A DNA stretch of 64,000 bases from Bacteroidales bacterium (GTDB taxonomy: Bacteria > Bacteroidota > Bacteroidia > Bacteroidales > UBA932). Position numbers and translations under genes: made by a program. The stretch covers positions 114,916-178,915 of the forward strand of contig JAGBNC010000019.1 in assembly GCA_017634595.1 (NCBI GenBank), read 5' to 3'. The notes below the pieces were generated by a model. The model ran no database searches. It was given only the letters and a program-made list of their open reading frames with translations, and had not been told where the DNA came from. Shown in pieces: positions 44,781-54,221 of this stretch; positions within the stretch are counted from its first letter, which is position 1, and each line of letters opens with the position of its first letter.

Positions 44781-47036
44781 TTACTTATACCATTCGCAGG
44801 ACTGTGCATCTCCTGCAATCCAAACTGTATCACCTTCCGAAAAACGATAGTCCGCTCCTGGATTGGTGATGAAATTACCATCGTGAAGTACGCTTATGAT
44901 CATGCACCCGCTCTTGCGCATATCCGCCTCACGCAGAGACTTGCCCGTGAGCACCGAATCGGCGCCAAGCTGAGTGGTAACCAACGCGAAATCAGTATCT
45001 TTCTCGTCCTCCTGAAGGGGGAGGACATTGTCTTTGAGAGTAGCAGAAAAGCCTTCAAGTTGAGACGGAGTGCCTACAGCAACCAGCATATCGTGGGGAT
45101 AGACAACTTCGTTGCCGGAGGGGATGAGTATGCCCCTGGACCCGCGCACAATCTTGATTATGTTCACTCCTGAAGACTCCCTGAAAGGCATTTCGCGCAG
45201 AGGTTTCCCGATATAGGCGAAATCGGGCGAGACTTCCAGCATCTCTGTACGTATATCGTACTTGGACATTTTCTCCTGGACAGACGAAGCCACCGGACGT
45301 TGTTTCCTGGCCATTTCTTCACGCGCGTTCAGATTCTCCAGAAAACGTTTTTCCAGACCCGACAGATGCTTGACCGAGAACTTGGCCACAATAATCACAA
45401 AGAGTCCCGCCAGAACGGCAATCAGGACACCCCAGCCGCCAAGTTTGAAATAACTGGTTATTGCCGTAAGGATGAATCCGATACCTATCATTATCCTGAG
45501 CACCAGCAGCGAAAGGATCGGCCATTTGTTGCTTGCACGCTCTTTAAGCAGCTTTGACGCATGGGTGTTGATAGATCCGTTGGTCACCACAAGTCCATAC
45601 AGGAAAGGAACCATGACCACGAGGGTCACGCCCAGGCAGACCACCTTACGCATATTGCTGCTGAGGAATGGCAGCAGCGACTCTGAAAGCTTGGGCAACA
45701 TGGTGCGGGACATGATGAGCAGGGCCAGCAAAATGACGCTGTAGAGCACCACGCGTATGACGTAGCTCTTGATAAGTCCGCCCCACTCATTGTTTTCAGC
45801 CTTGGAGACACGCTCCGAATCGCCGGCAGGAGGATTGATCCTGGCCAGGACAGACTCGGGGAGCTTTCCCTGCAGCCAGCGGCTCACCGGGTCACCGGCC
45901 TTGATCATATAGGGAGCGGCAAAGGTCGTGAGCACCGACACCGCTATGATCACCGGATAGATAAAATCACGCATGACACCAAGGCTGCAGCCAAGGCTTG
46001 CGATGATAAATGAAAACTCACCCAGCTGAGCCATGCTGAATCCTACATGCACGGAATTGTCCAGTCCCTGCCCGGCAAGGAGAGAACCGGTTGTAGAAAA
46101 TGTCAGAATGCCAAGTACGGCAATAACGGCAAGCACGAGTATCGTACCCCAATGGGCACCTATAACGGCAGGATCTATCATCATGCCGACCGATACGAAG
46201 AATATAGCCCCAAACAAGTTCTTAATACCTGTAAGCAAATGTTCAATACGTTCGCCCTCTACCGTCTCCGCCAAAATGGATCCCATGACAAAAGCCCCCA
46301 GGGCAGAAGAGAAGCCGGCAAGGTTGGCCAGCGCGACCATGCCGAAACACAGACCTATCGATATGATAAGCAGGATCTCGTCATTAAGATACTTCCTCGC
46401 CTTCTTGAGAGCAATAGGGATAACGTATAATCCGACCAGGAACCACAATATCAAGAAGAACGCCAGGCGTGCGAGGCTCCATATCATTTCACCTCCGGAG
46501 AACTTGCTGGACACGGCCAAAGTGGATAGAAGGACCATCAGCAATACCGCCAGAAGATCTTCTACCACCAAGGTTCCGAAAATCAGAGGCGCGTAAGGCT
46601 TCTGCTTCAGCCCCAAATCATCGAAAGCCTTTATTATCACTGTCGTAGAACTCATTGACATGAGCCCTCCGAGGAATATGCTTTCCATCATGCTCCATCC
46701 AAGGGCGCTGCCGGTCACAAGTCCCACTATGAGCATGCCGAGACATATTGTGCCTGCCGTAATAAGCGCGCTGCTTCCTACCTTCAGCAGCTTCTTGAAA
46801 CTGAATTCAAGACCCAGAGCGAAGAGGAGAAATATTATGCCGATCTCGGACCACTGCTTCACAGATTCGACGCTGGTGATAGCGGGGAAGAGTCCGAGAT
46901 GAGGGCTTACAATGAAACCGGCCACAATGTAGCCCAGTATCAGCGGCTGCTTGAGAGCCTTAGATATTACAGTGAAGACACCTGCCGCAATAAGAATCAG
47001 GGCAAGGTCTGCTACAAGGTTCAGTTCTTCTGACAT
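44781..47036 (-). CDS. CPA2 monovalent cation:proton antiporter with RCK_C domains (Kef type)
   Basis: 751 residues. About 12 membrane spans in 1-390 with the CPA2 features [23 protein letters not shown] and [13 protein letters not shown]. Additional hydrophobic segments follow around 430-560. Two C-terminal RCK_C/TrkA_C domains (about 600-665, [19 protein letters not shown]; 670-745, [19 protein letters not shown]) probably bind a regulatory ligand and gate K+ or Na+ exchange. No canonical NAD-binding TrkA_N domain is apparent. The C-terminus of asd overlaps its start by 16 bp. Confidence 0.9.
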   Translation of the reverse strand: MSEELNLVADLALILIAAGVFTVISKALKQPLILGYIVAGFIVSPHLGLFPAITSVESVKQWSEIGIIFLLFALGLEFSFKKLLKVGSSALITAGTICLGMLIVGLVTGSALGWSMMESIFLGGLMSMSSTTVIIKAFDDLGLKQKPYAPLIFGTLVVEDLLAVLLMVLLSTLAVSSKFSGGEMIWSLARLAFFLILWFLVGLYVIPIALKKARKYLNDEILLIISIGLCFGMVALANLAGFSSALGAFVMGSILAETVEGERIEHLLTGIKNLFGAIFFVSVGMMIDPAVIGAHWGTILVLAVIAVLGILTFSTTGSLLAGQGLDNSVHVGFSMAQLGEFSFIIASLGCSLGVMRDFIYPVIIAVSVLTTFAAPYMIKAGDPVSRWLQGKLPESVLARINPPAGDSERVSKAENNEWGGLIKSYVIRVVLYSVILLALLIMSRTMLPKLSESLLPFLSSNMRKVVCLGVTLVVMVPFLYGLVVTNGSINTHASKLLKERASNKWPILSLLVLRIMIGIGFILTAITSYFKLGGWGVLIAVLAGLFVIIVAKFSVKHLSGLEKRFLENLNAREEMARKQRPVASSVQEKMSKYDIRTEMLEVSPDFAYIGKPLREMPFRESSGVNIIKIVRGSRGILIPSGNEVVYPHDMLVAVGTPSQLEGFSATLKDNVLPLQEDEKDTDFALVTTQLGADSVLTGKSLREADMRKSGCMIISVLHDGNFITNPGADYRFSEGDTVWIAGDAQSCEWYK

Positions 47037-48028
47037 TTCAAGAGGTATTCAGCAATCTGCACCGCATTAAGAGCGGCGCCCTTCCTTATCTGGTCTCCTG
47101 AAAGCCAGAGAGTTATACCATTCTCGCAGGATATGTCCTTGCGCACGCGGCCTACATATACGTCATCTTTTCCGCCGGTGAACAAGGGCATGGGATAGCT
47201 CTTTGTGGCAGGGTCGTCCTGCAGGGTGACACCGGGCGCAGCGGCAAGCGCTGCCTGGACTTCTTCAACCGTAAGAGGCTTCTCTGTTTCAATCCACACG
47301 GCCTCGGAATGAGAGCGGAGGGCGGAAATGCGCACGCACATGGCGCTGCACTTGACATCAGAATGAAGAATCTTACGAGTCTCGTTGAACATCTTCATCT
47401 CCTCCTTAGTGTAACCGTTGTCAGTAAACACATCCACCTGGGGGATAACGTTGTAAGCCAACTGGTACGCGAACTTGTCAACTGTAACGTCCTTGCCTTC
47501 AACTATTTCCTTGTACTGCTGCTGAAGCTCGGCCATAGCCTGCGCCCCGGCGCCGGAAGCGGATTGATAGCTTGCCACATGAATGCGGGTGATATGCGAC
47601 AGCTTCTCTATGGGCTGAAGCACAACAACCATCATAATAGTGGTGCAGTTCGGATTGGCAATGATACCTCGCGGCCTCACAAGAGCGTCAGCAGCATTGC
47701 ATTCAGGTACAACCAGGGGGACATCGGGGTCCATGCGGAACGCGCTGGAATTGTCAATCATGATGGTTCCGAAACGAGTGATGTCCGCTGCAAACTCGCG
47801 CGAAGTGCCGGCACCGGCCGAGGTGAAAGCGATATCAATATCTTTAAAATCATCATTATGAGCCAGTTCGCGAACCTCGAGCTCCTTGTCGCGAAAAAGA
47901 TACTTTCGCCCCGCACTGCGGGACGATCCAAAGAGGACAAGTTCGTCAAGAGGGAAGTTCCTTTGTTCCAGAACTCTCAAGAACTCCTGGCCGACAGCGC
48001 CGCTGGCGCCAACAATTGCAACCTTCAT
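47021..48028 (-). CDS. asd: aspartate-semialdehyde dehydrogenase
   Basis: 335 residues. NADP-binding start [17 protein letters not shown]; catalytic Cys128 in NPNCTTIM; substrate segment [12 protein letters not shown]; active-site His in [12 protein letters not shown]. It reduces aspartyl phosphate to the semialdehyde used for lysine/diaminopimelate, threonine and methionine. First gene of the operon with the antiporter, trpS and asnA. Promoter box at 48050-48057. Confidence 0.96.
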   Translation of the reverse strand: MKVAIVGASGAVGQEFLRVLEQRNFPLDELVLFGSSRSAGRKYLFRDKELEVRELAHNDDFKDIDIAFTSAGAGTSREFAADITRFGTIMIDNSSAFRMDPDVPLVVPECNAADALVRPRGIIANPNCTTIMMVVVLQPIEKLSHITRIHVASYQSASGAGAQAMAELQQQYKEIVEGKDVTVDKFAYQLAYNVIPQVDVFTDNGYTKEEMKMFNETRKILHSDVKCSAMCVRISALRSHSEAVWIETEKPLTVEEVQAALAAAPGVTLQDDPATKSYPMPLFTGGKDDVYVGRVRKDISCENGITLWLSGDQIRKGAALNAVQIAEYLLKCQKN

Positions 48029-48049
48029 AAGGATTCAGTTTTGACCCTT

Positions 48050-48057
48050 CAAATATA
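48050..48057 (-). promoter_or_regulatory. predicted -7 box (TATATTTG) for asd operon
   Basis: Minus-strand perfect TAnnTTTG, 21 bp upstream of the asd ATG at 48028. Confidence 0.55.
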
Positions 48058-48079
48058 ACAACAAATATCGTGACAGCCA

Positions 48080-48183
48080 AAAATACGTGTGAAGCCCGCT
48101 TCACAGCGGGCTTCAACGGTTAGTTAGTAGTGTATACCTTTAGAAGGTTAATTATTGTTGGTTAGAATAGTTGTTGATTTCCG
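48080..48183 (-). ncRNA. candidate small RNA or asd leader RNA
   Basis: On the minus strand a perfect TATATTTG box (48195-48188) with TTG 19 bp upstream would start RNA near 48183. About 70 nt later comes a perfect 10-bp GC-rich hairpin (48114-48091) followed by a run of five T. The roughly 100-nt RNA has no ATG and also holds a small ACCTT-CTA-AAGGT stem. It could be a free small RNA or an attenuated leader of the asd operon, whose own box lies further on. Not matched to any known family. Confidence 0.3.
48091..48114 (-). terminator. GC-rich hairpin, probable intrinsic terminator
   Basis: Perfect inverted repeat GAAGCCCGCT-TCAC-AGCGGGCTTC, followed on the minus strand by ACACGTATTTTT. It sits 154 bp after the trmD stop and before asd, so it could end trmD transcripts or the candidate small RNA. 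Confidence 0.5.
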
Positions 48184-48267
48184 ACTGCAAATATAAGTCA
48201 TTTTTTTATATCCGCAATACTTTTTTGAAATATTTTTTAAAAAAGTTTTTAGAGTTTTTAAAATAAT

Positions 48268-48951
48268 TTAAATACCCTTCTCAAGTAATTGTGGCCTAAA
48301 TCTTTTCGTTCTCTCAAGCGCCTGCTCGTCCTGCCATTCCCGGATAAGTTTAGGATTGCCACTTAGCAGAATATCAGGGACTTTCCATCCATTGAACTCA
48401 GCCGGACGAGTATATACAGGAGGGGAGAGAAGGTTGTCCTGGAAACTGTCCGACAGAGCAGATGTCTCATCTGTAAGCGCTCCAGGAATGAGACGGACAA
48501 TAGCGTCGGTAACCAATGCAGCCGGGATCTCTCCTCCGCTCACGACATAGTCACCAACGGATATCTCCTTGGTAATCAAATGTTCACGTATCCTGTGGTC
48601 AATCCCTTTATAGTGGCCGCACAAGATGATGATGTTTTGCCTTAGCGAAAGCTCATTGGCCATAGGCTGGTCGAAAGTCTCCCCGTCGGGGGACATATAT
48701 ATAACCTCATCGTATTCGCGTTCCGCCTTCAATTCCTCAATCATGCGGAAGACCGGCTCCACCATCATAACCATACCGGCATCGCCGCCATAGCTATAAT
48801 CATCCACATTCTTGCGGGGCCCAAGGCCGTATTTGCGAAGGTTGTGCACATATATTTCCACAAGCCCCTTCTTGACGGCACGGCCGACTATGGAATGCCC
48901 AAGGGGACTTTCAAGCAACTCAGGCACAACGCTCAAAATATCGATTCGCAT
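48268..48951 (-). CDS. trmD: tRNA (guanine37-N1)-methyltransferase
   Basis: 227 residues, normal length. SAM-binding trefoil knot recognised by [23 protein letters not shown] and [16 protein letters not shown], with the start [25 protein letters not shown]. It methylates G37 next to the anticodon to prevent frameshifting. Stand-alone here, not in the rpsP-rimM-trmD-rplS arrangement of many bacteria. Divergent from the glutaminyl cyclotransferase gene. Confidence 0.97.
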   Translation of the reverse strand: MRIDILSVVPELLESPLGHSIVGRAVKKGLVEIYVHNLRKYGLGPRKNVDDYSYGGDAGMVMMVEPVFRMIEELKAEREYDEVIYMSPDGETFDQPMANELSLRQNIIILCGHYKGIDHRIREHLITKEISVGDYVVSGGEIPAALVTDAIVRLIPGALTDETSALSDSFQDNLLSPPVYTRPAEFNGWKVPDILLSGNPKLIREWQDEQALERTKRFRPQLLEKGI

Positions 48952-48971
48952 ATCATTTGTTATAGGTTGTG

Positions 48972-48999
48972 CAAAATTAGTATTTATTTGTTAAATTTG
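48972..48999. promoter_or_regulatory. divergent -7 boxes for trmD and glutaminyl cyclotransferase
   Basis: CAAAATTA at 48972-48979 is a minus-strand TAATTTTG box 21 bp from the trmD ATG. TAAATTTG at 48992-48999 on the plus strand ends 5 bp before ATG 49005 (leaderless geometry). Confidence 0.55.
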
Positions 49000-49004
49000 C
49001 AGTA

Positions 49005-49757
49005 ATGAAAAAGTATCTTCTTTTGGTGGCCGTATGGCTGATGTGCCTTCCGGCGTGTTCTGCATCGGCTCCTGTCGATTACACGCTTAAAGTCGTATCG
49101 GAGTACGATCATGACCCGAAGGCATACACTCAAGGGCTCTTTTTCCACAAGGGTAAGCTCTACGAGAGCACAGGCCAGTGCGGTCAGAGCAGTTTCAGAA
49201 TAGTTGACCTGGAGACCGGAAAAGTTGAAAGAAAGCTGGATTTTGCCCATAAGTACTTCGGAGAAGGTTCCGTTATTTTCCAGGATAAGGTGTATATGCT
49301 AACCTGGACGAACCGCGTCGCCTTCACCTATGATGCTGAGACACTTAAGTATTTGAGGACCCATTCTTATCCCCGCGAGGGATGGGGACTGACCACGGAC
49401 GGCAAATCACTGATCGCCTCTGACGGCAGTGCCAACCTTTACTATATGGATGGGGACTTAAAAGTGAAACGGACCCTGAAGGTCACTTACGATGGCCGCC
49501 CTGTGCGTTTTCTCAATGAACTGGAGTGGATTGAGGGGCGCATCTGGGCAAATGTTTACACAACCGACATGATTGTTATCATCAACCCCTCCAGCGGGGT
49601 GGTGGAAGGACGCATCGACTGCACCGGGCTGCTTCCGAAGAAGCTGCGCAAGCCGGATACAGACGTTCTTAACGGCATCGCATATAAGGACGGCCGCATT
49701 TTCCTGACTGGGAAAAACTGGCCTAAATTATATGAAGTTGAATTAGTTAAGAAATAA
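49005..49757 (+). CDS. glutaminyl-peptide cyclotransferase, lipoprotein
   Basis: 250 residues of the plant/bacterial-type glutamine cyclotransferase (five-bladed propeller). Lipoprotein signal with lipobox LPAC (Cys18). Family segments: DPKAYTQGLFFHKGKLYESTGQCGQSS (about 39-65), GEGSVIF, GWGLTTDGKSLIASDGS and LNELEWIEGRIWANVY. It turns N-terminal glutamine of exported proteins into pyroglutamate; in Bacteroidota many lipoproteins and secreted proteins gain this cap. Followed by the DUF349 gene with its own promoter. Confidence 0.92.
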   Translation: MKKYLLLVAVWLMCLPACSASAPVDYTLKVVSEYDHDPKAYTQGLFFHKGKLYESTGQCGQSSFRIVDLETGKVERKLDFAHKYFGEGSVIFQDKVYMLTWTNRVAFTYDAETLKYLRTHSYPREGWGLTTDGKSLIASDGSANLYYMDGDLKVKRTLKVTYDGRPVRFLNELEWIEGRIWANVYTTDMIVIINPSSGVVEGRIDCTGLLPKKLRKPDTDVLNGIAYKDGRIFLTGKNWPKLYEVELVKK

Positions 49758-49760
49758 TGT

Positions 49761-49768
49761 TATATTTG
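49761..49768 (+). promoter_or_regulatory. predicted -7 box (TATATTTG) for the DUF349-yidC-yggS operon
   Basis: Perfect TAnnTTTG, 28 bp before ATG 49797, overlapping the end of the preceding gene region. Confidence 0.55.
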
Positions 49769-49796
49769 CAAATTAAAACTTTAAAATATCTCCATT

Positions 49797-51536
49797 ATGA
49801 GTGAAACGAACATTCCTGAAGAAGTTCTCGAAACCCCTTCAGACGTAGAAACCAAAGAAAGCGAAGTTAAAGAGGCTAAAGAGCTTAATCTCGCAGACAA
49901 GACTCTTGCTGAGTTGTCCGAAATGTTCCGTTCTCTGAAAGAGAGTGCGGACAGTATGTTGCGTTCCAAAGAGGCTGAGAGCATCAAATCGGCATTCTAC
50001 AAGCTTCTTGGGAAACTCAAAGGCGATAATCCCGAGGTGACGAATTCGCTTTCCAACCCTTTTGAAGCCGTCGAAGAGAACTTTAAAGCCGTCTATGCCG
50101 ACTACAAGAAGGAGAGGGCTGAGTACAACCGTGAGCAGGAGGCAAGGCGCGAAGAGAATCTTCTGGCAAAGAAAGCTATCATTGAAGAGCTTAAAGCCCT
50201 GGTCGAGAAGGACGAAGACGCCAGCGCATCATTCCCTGCATTCCGCGAGCTGCAGAATCGCTGGAGGGAAGCCGGCCCCGTTCCCGTCAATGCCTACAGA
50301 GATATCAACGATACCTACCAATTCTATGTCGAGAAGTTCTACGACATGGTTAAGATCAGCCGCGACCTGCGCGATCTTGATTTCCAGAAGAACCTGGAAG
50401 CCAAGGAGCAGTTCTGTGAAGCCGCAGAGAAACTGGCTGAAAACGAAAATGTAGTCAACGCTTTCCACGAGCTCCAGAAACTGCACGAGCAGTGGAAAGA
50501 ATTCGGCCCTGTCGCCAAAGAAAAGAGGGACGAAATATGGAACCGTTTCAAGGCAGCGACTGCTGTCATCAACAAACGTTACCAGGCTCATTTCGAAAGG
50601 CAGAAAGAAGAACAACTCGCCAATCTGGCTGCAAAGCAGGAGTTGTGCGAGAAGGTGGAGGAGATTGCCGCCAAGGAAATCACTTCTTCCAGTGAATGGA
50701 ATGAAATGTCCCGCAAGATCCAGGAGATCCAGGGAGAATGGCGTAAGATTGGCTTTGCTACCCGCAAGGAGAACCAGAGAATCTACGACCGCTTCCGCGC
50801 CGCCTGCGATGCTTTCTATTCCCACAAGCGTGACTACTACAATAAGTTCAAGGATTCCATGAACACCAATCTTGACCTCAAGATGGCTATCATCGAGAAG
50901 GCCGAGGCTCTCAAGAGCAGCACCGAGTGGAAGAAAGCCACCGACCAGTTCATCGAGCTCCAGAAGCAATGGAAGGAGATCGGCGCCGTGCCGCGCAAGA
51001 AGAGCGAGCAAATCTGGAAACGTTTCCGCGCAGCATGTGACGAGTTCTTTGCCGAGAGGGACAAGAACGCAAAGCCCGAGAACGATTTCTACGGGAACCT
51101 TAAAGCCAAGAAGAAGCTTATAGAAGACATACAGGCATTTGTCCCGACCGAGGACGAAGCTGCCAATGCCGAAGCTCTGCGCGTTTTCAACGAGCGCTGG
51201 CAGGCCATTGGTCATGTCCCGTTCAAAGAAAAAGACGCTATCAACGATGCTTTCCGTTCAGCATTAAAGGAGAAGTTCCCTCAGGCTCAGGGCGCGCGTC
51301 GTCCTCAGGGTGGCAGAGGCCCCAAGGGCCCCCGCACGGAGAAGGACATCCTCCTCGAAAAGTACCGTCAGCTTCAGCAGGACGTAACGACATACGAAAA
51401 CAATATCGGTTTCTTTGCCGCTTCCAAGAATTCCGAACCTCTCATCAAGCAGATGCAAGAGCGTATCGATCAGGCCAAGGCGGAACTTAAAGAGCTCGAG
51501 CAGAAGATACGTGAGGCAGAGGAGGGAGCAGAGTAA
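49797..51536 (+). CDS. DUF349 repeat protein
   Basis: 579 residues, highly charged and helical. At least four tandem DUF349 units of about 70 residues are visible, each centred on a W-K/R-x-I/F-G-(P/A)-V/A-P/A pattern (REAGPVPVNAYRDI, KEFGPVAKEKRDEIW, RKIGFATRKENQRIY, KEIGAVPRKKSEQIW, QAIGHVPFKEKDAI). The N-terminus is acidic; the C-terminal 70 residues are a coiled coil (EPLIKQMQERIDQAKAELKELE). Function is not established; DUF349 proteins have been linked to stress response. Stop is directly followed by the yidC ATG. Confidence 0.9.
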   Translation: MSETNIPEEVLETPSDVETKESEVKEAKELNLADKTLAELSEMFRSLKESADSMLRSKEAESIKSAFYKLLGKLKGDNPEVTNSLSNPFEAVEENFKAVYADYKKERAEYNREQEARREENLLAKKAIIEELKALVEKDEDASASFPAFRELQNRWREAGPVPVNAYRDINDTYQFYVEKFYDMVKISRDLRDLDFQKNLEAKEQFCEAAEKLAENENVVNAFHELQKLHEQWKEFGPVAKEKRDEIWNRFKAATAVINKRYQAHFERQKEEQLANLAAKQELCEKVEEIAAKEITSSSEWNEMSRKIQEIQGEWRKIGFATRKENQRIYDRFRAACDAFYSHKRDYYNKFKDSMNTNLDLKMAIIEKAEALKSSTEWKKATDQFIELQKQWKEIGAVPRKKSEQIWKRFRAACDEFFAERDKNAKPENDFYGNLKAKKKLIEDIQAFVPTEDEAANAEALRVFNERWQAIGHVPFKEKDAINDAFRSALKEKFPQAQGARRPQGGRGPKGPRTEKDILLEKYRQLQQDVTTYENNIGFFAASKNSEPLIKQMQERIDQAKAELKELEQKIREAEEGAE

Positions 51537-53387
51537 ATGGATAAGAATTCGATCATTGGTTTTATCCTTATAGCCTTAGTGCTGTTTGGATTTACATTCT
51601 ATCAGTCATCTCGCGACCGCAAGTTCAGGGAAGAACAGCGCAAGCTGGATTCCATTGCTCTTGCAAATGCCCCGAAAGACACTCTGGCCGACAACGCCGA
51701 TGTTTTAGCAACAGCTCTGCCGCTTGCTGAACAGGCGGCACCGGCCATATATAAAGACAGTCTGCTTGAGGCTGCGCATCTTGCCGAGTCCGAGATTGTG
51801 TCACTTGAGAACGATCTTGTCAAGATAGACTTTACATCCAAAGGTGCACAGCCTTACAGCATTCAGCTAAAGAACTACTCAAGCTATGGTGGGGGAGAGT
51901 TATTCCTCTTTAAGGATGGTGGTGCCGAATACGCTGTCAGTGTTTACACCGGTCAGTATATCCGCACCGCTGATTTCAACTTCAGCATTGCCGAGAAGAC
52001 CGATACGTCAGTGGTTTTCCGTCTTCCCTTCAACAGCGGAGGTTACATTGAGCAGAAATACACGCTTAGCCCTGAAAGCTACAACGTCAAGAACCTTCTG
52101 TCCTTCGTCGGAATGCAGAATACCATTCCGCGCAACGTCGGCTCGGTTGACATTGACTTCAACGTAACTGTGCCCAGGCTCGAAAAAGGCTACAAGAACG
52201 AATCCCAGTATTCCAAACTGGACTACTATTTTGAAGGCGAGAAAAAGCCTGTTGAGATAGGACGTGGGCGTTCCGCCTCCAAGAGCATAAGCAACCGCCT
52301 CAAGTGGTTCGCATTCCAGCAGCAGTTCTTCTCTGCCATTATGTATGCGCCCCAGGAGTTTGAAAACGGAGATGTATCGATTCAGTTTATTCCAGAGGAC
52401 GATCCATCTTCTAATCTGATGACTTGCAGCGCGCGCATGAGAGCCGACTTCCATCCCGGCGCAGAGGTGAGCATACCTTATGAATTCTACTTCGGGCCCA
52501 ATCACTTCAACACCTTGAAGTCGTATAACCGCAAGTATGAAAAGATCATTCCTCTGGGAGGCTGGCTGGTAGGCTGGTTTACACGCTACGCCATTATCCC
52601 CATGTTCAACTTCTTCAGCCGCTTCATCAGCAATTTCGGGCTTATCATCCTGCTTATGACGCTGGTTATCAAGTTGGTAGTATTCCCGCTGACCTATAAG
52701 TCGTTCTCATCTTCTGCCAAGATGCAAGCTCTCAGGCCTGAAATCGAGAAGATCAACGCCAAGTATCCCAAGCAGGAAGACGCTCTTAAGAAGCAGCAGG
52801 CCACTATGGATTTGTACCGGCGGGCCGGGGTAAGTACTATGGGAGGCTGTCTGCCGACCTTGTTGACATTCCCGATACTCTGGGCAATGTTCCGCTTCTT
52901 CCCGGCTTCCATCGAACTTCGGCAGCAGCCGTTCCTTTGGTGCGATGACCTGAGTGCCTATGATTCCATACTCGATTACGGCACCAGGATCCCGATCCTC
53001 GGAGACCACCTGTCCCTGTTCGCATTGCTCATGGCCGTTGTCATGTGGCTCTATTCCAAGATGACTACTGCCAATCAAGCCGCGTCCAATGACCCTACGG
53101 CATCATCGATGAAGTTCATGACCCTATGGATGATGCCAATCATGATGTTCTTCATCTGCAACAGTTTGTCCGCTGCATTGAGTTACTACTATCTGCTGTC
53201 GCAGCTGATTGCAATTATCCAAACCTGGGTGATAAAGAAGTTCTTTGTCCATCCGGAAGAGATTCTTGCCAAGGTTAAAGCTTCCGAAGGCAAGCCGGTG
53301 CCCAAGTCTAAGTGGCAGCAGCGCCTTGAAGCAGCGCAGAAGATGCAGGAACAGCAGCTTCGTGAGCAACAAAAGAGACGCCGCTAA
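51537..53387 (+). CDS. yidC: membrane protein insertase YidC
   Basis: 616 residues, the long Gram-negative form. An N-terminal membrane anchor (4-24) is followed by a periplasmic beta-supersandwich domain (about 70-340), then the five-span insertase core with FFSRFISNFGLIILLMTLVIKLVVFPLTYKS and GGCLPTLLTFPILWAMFRF. The C-terminus is basic (KSKWQQRLEAAQKMQEQQ), as in Bacteroidota members where it contacts ribosomes. It inserts proteins into the inner membrane with or without SecYEG. Starts directly after the DUF349 stop; overlaps yggS by 1 bp. Confidence 0.97.
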   Translation: MDKNSIIGFILIALVLFGFTFYQSSRDRKFREEQRKLDSIALANAPKDTLADNADVLATALPLAEQAAPAIYKDSLLEAAHLAESEIVSLENDLVKIDFTSKGAQPYSIQLKNYSSYGGGELFLFKDGGAEYAVSVYTGQYIRTADFNFSIAEKTDTSVVFRLPFNSGGYIEQKYTLSPESYNVKNLLSFVGMQNTIPRNVGSVDIDFNVTVPRLEKGYKNESQYSKLDYYFEGEKKPVEIGRGRSASKSISNRLKWFAFQQQFFSAIMYAPQEFENGDVSIQFIPEDDPSSNLMTCSARMRADFHPGAEVSIPYEFYFGPNHFNTLKSYNRKYEKIIPLGGWLVGWFTRYAIIPMFNFFSRFISNFGLIILLMTLVIKLVVFPLTYKSFSSSAKMQALRPEIEKINAKYPKQEDALKKQQATMDLYRRAGVSTMGGCLPTLLTFPILWAMFRFFPASIELRQQPFLWCDDLSAYDSILDYGTRIPILGDHLSLFALLMAVVMWLYSKMTTANQAASNDPTASSMKFMTLWMMPIMMFFICNSLSAALSYYYLLSQLIAIIQTWVIKKFFVHPEEILAKVKASEGKPVPKSKWQQRLEAAQKMQEQQLREQQKRRR

Positions 53388-54052
53388 TGAACAGCATTGC
53401 TCAGAATTTGTTTGAGATAAAAAAGGAACTGCCATCAGAAGTCAAACTGGTGGCAGTTTCAAAATTTCATCCGGTGGAAGCTATTGAGCAAGCTTTTGCC
53501 GCCGGCCAGGACGTTTTCGGTGAGAACCGTCCGCAAGAATTCGAAAAGAAGGCACAGGCTTTTGCCGGCAGAGGCATTGAGTGGCATTTTATCGGGCACC
53601 TTCAGACCAACAAGTTGAAGATGGTGCTACCTTATGCCGACATGGTTGAATCGATTGATTCTATGCATCTTCTGGAAGCTGTGGATGAGTGGGGCAAGAA
53701 GAACGGGCGCGTGGTTCCGATTCTTCTTGAGATGCATGTGGCAGCAGAGGAGACGAAGCAGGGGCTGTACGAGGAAGAGATTCTGGATGTTTTATTCCGC
53801 GCCGGAAGCTTCAAAAACGTGCGTTTCTGTGGTCTTATGGGCATGGCGACTAATACTGATGTCGAGGAGGATGTGCGTGCTGATTTCGGGCGTATTAGCG
53901 CTTTTATGGGGTATTTGCGGGATTTGTTTCCAGAGTATTCGGATTTTAAGGAGCTTTCTATCGGCATGTCAGGGGACTGGCGTATTGCCCTCGATTATGG
54001 TGCTACCATTGTCCGCATTGGTACGGCCATCTTCGGAGAGCGGCAGTACTGA
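53387..54052 (+). CDS. yggS: YggS/PLPBP family pyridoxal-phosphate homeostasis protein
   Basis: 221 residues, single TIM-barrel PLP-binding domain. The PLP lysine is Lys26 in VAVSKFHP; other family landmarks are FGENRPQEF, WHFIGHLQTNK and LSIGMSGDWRIALDYGATIVRIGTAIFG. It controls free PLP and has no known catalytic reaction. The ATG overlaps the yidC TAA by 1 bp, so it is the third gene of the DUF349-yidC-yggS operon. Confidence 0.96.
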   Translation: MNSIAQNLFEIKKELPSEVKLVAVSKFHPVEAIEQAFAAGQDVFGENRPQEFEKKAQAFAGRGIEWHFIGHLQTNKLKMVLPYADMVESIDSMHLLEAVDEWGKKNGRVVPILLEMHVAAEETKQGLYEEEILDVLFRAGSFKNVRFCGLMGMATNTDVEEDVRADFGRISAFMGYLRDLFPEYSDFKELSIGMSGDWRIALDYGATIVRIGTAIFGERQY

Positions 54053-54221
54053 TCTGTCCTTACTGTTCTTGTCGTTCCAGAGCTTATCTATCCAAGATTG
54101 TTCCGGATAGTTCAAGCTCTCCTAATGTGTTAGAAAATTTGTATCTTTGATATGAGGAAGAAAAATTCCTCTGAACACCGTAGGAAAGTGAATTTCGGAG
54201 GAATCGATTATCAAAAATACA

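Noticed and set aside
50229-51215. Minus-strand frame of 328 codons
   Set aside because: Antisense to the DUF349 repeats; leucine-rich content comes from reading charged helical codons backwards.
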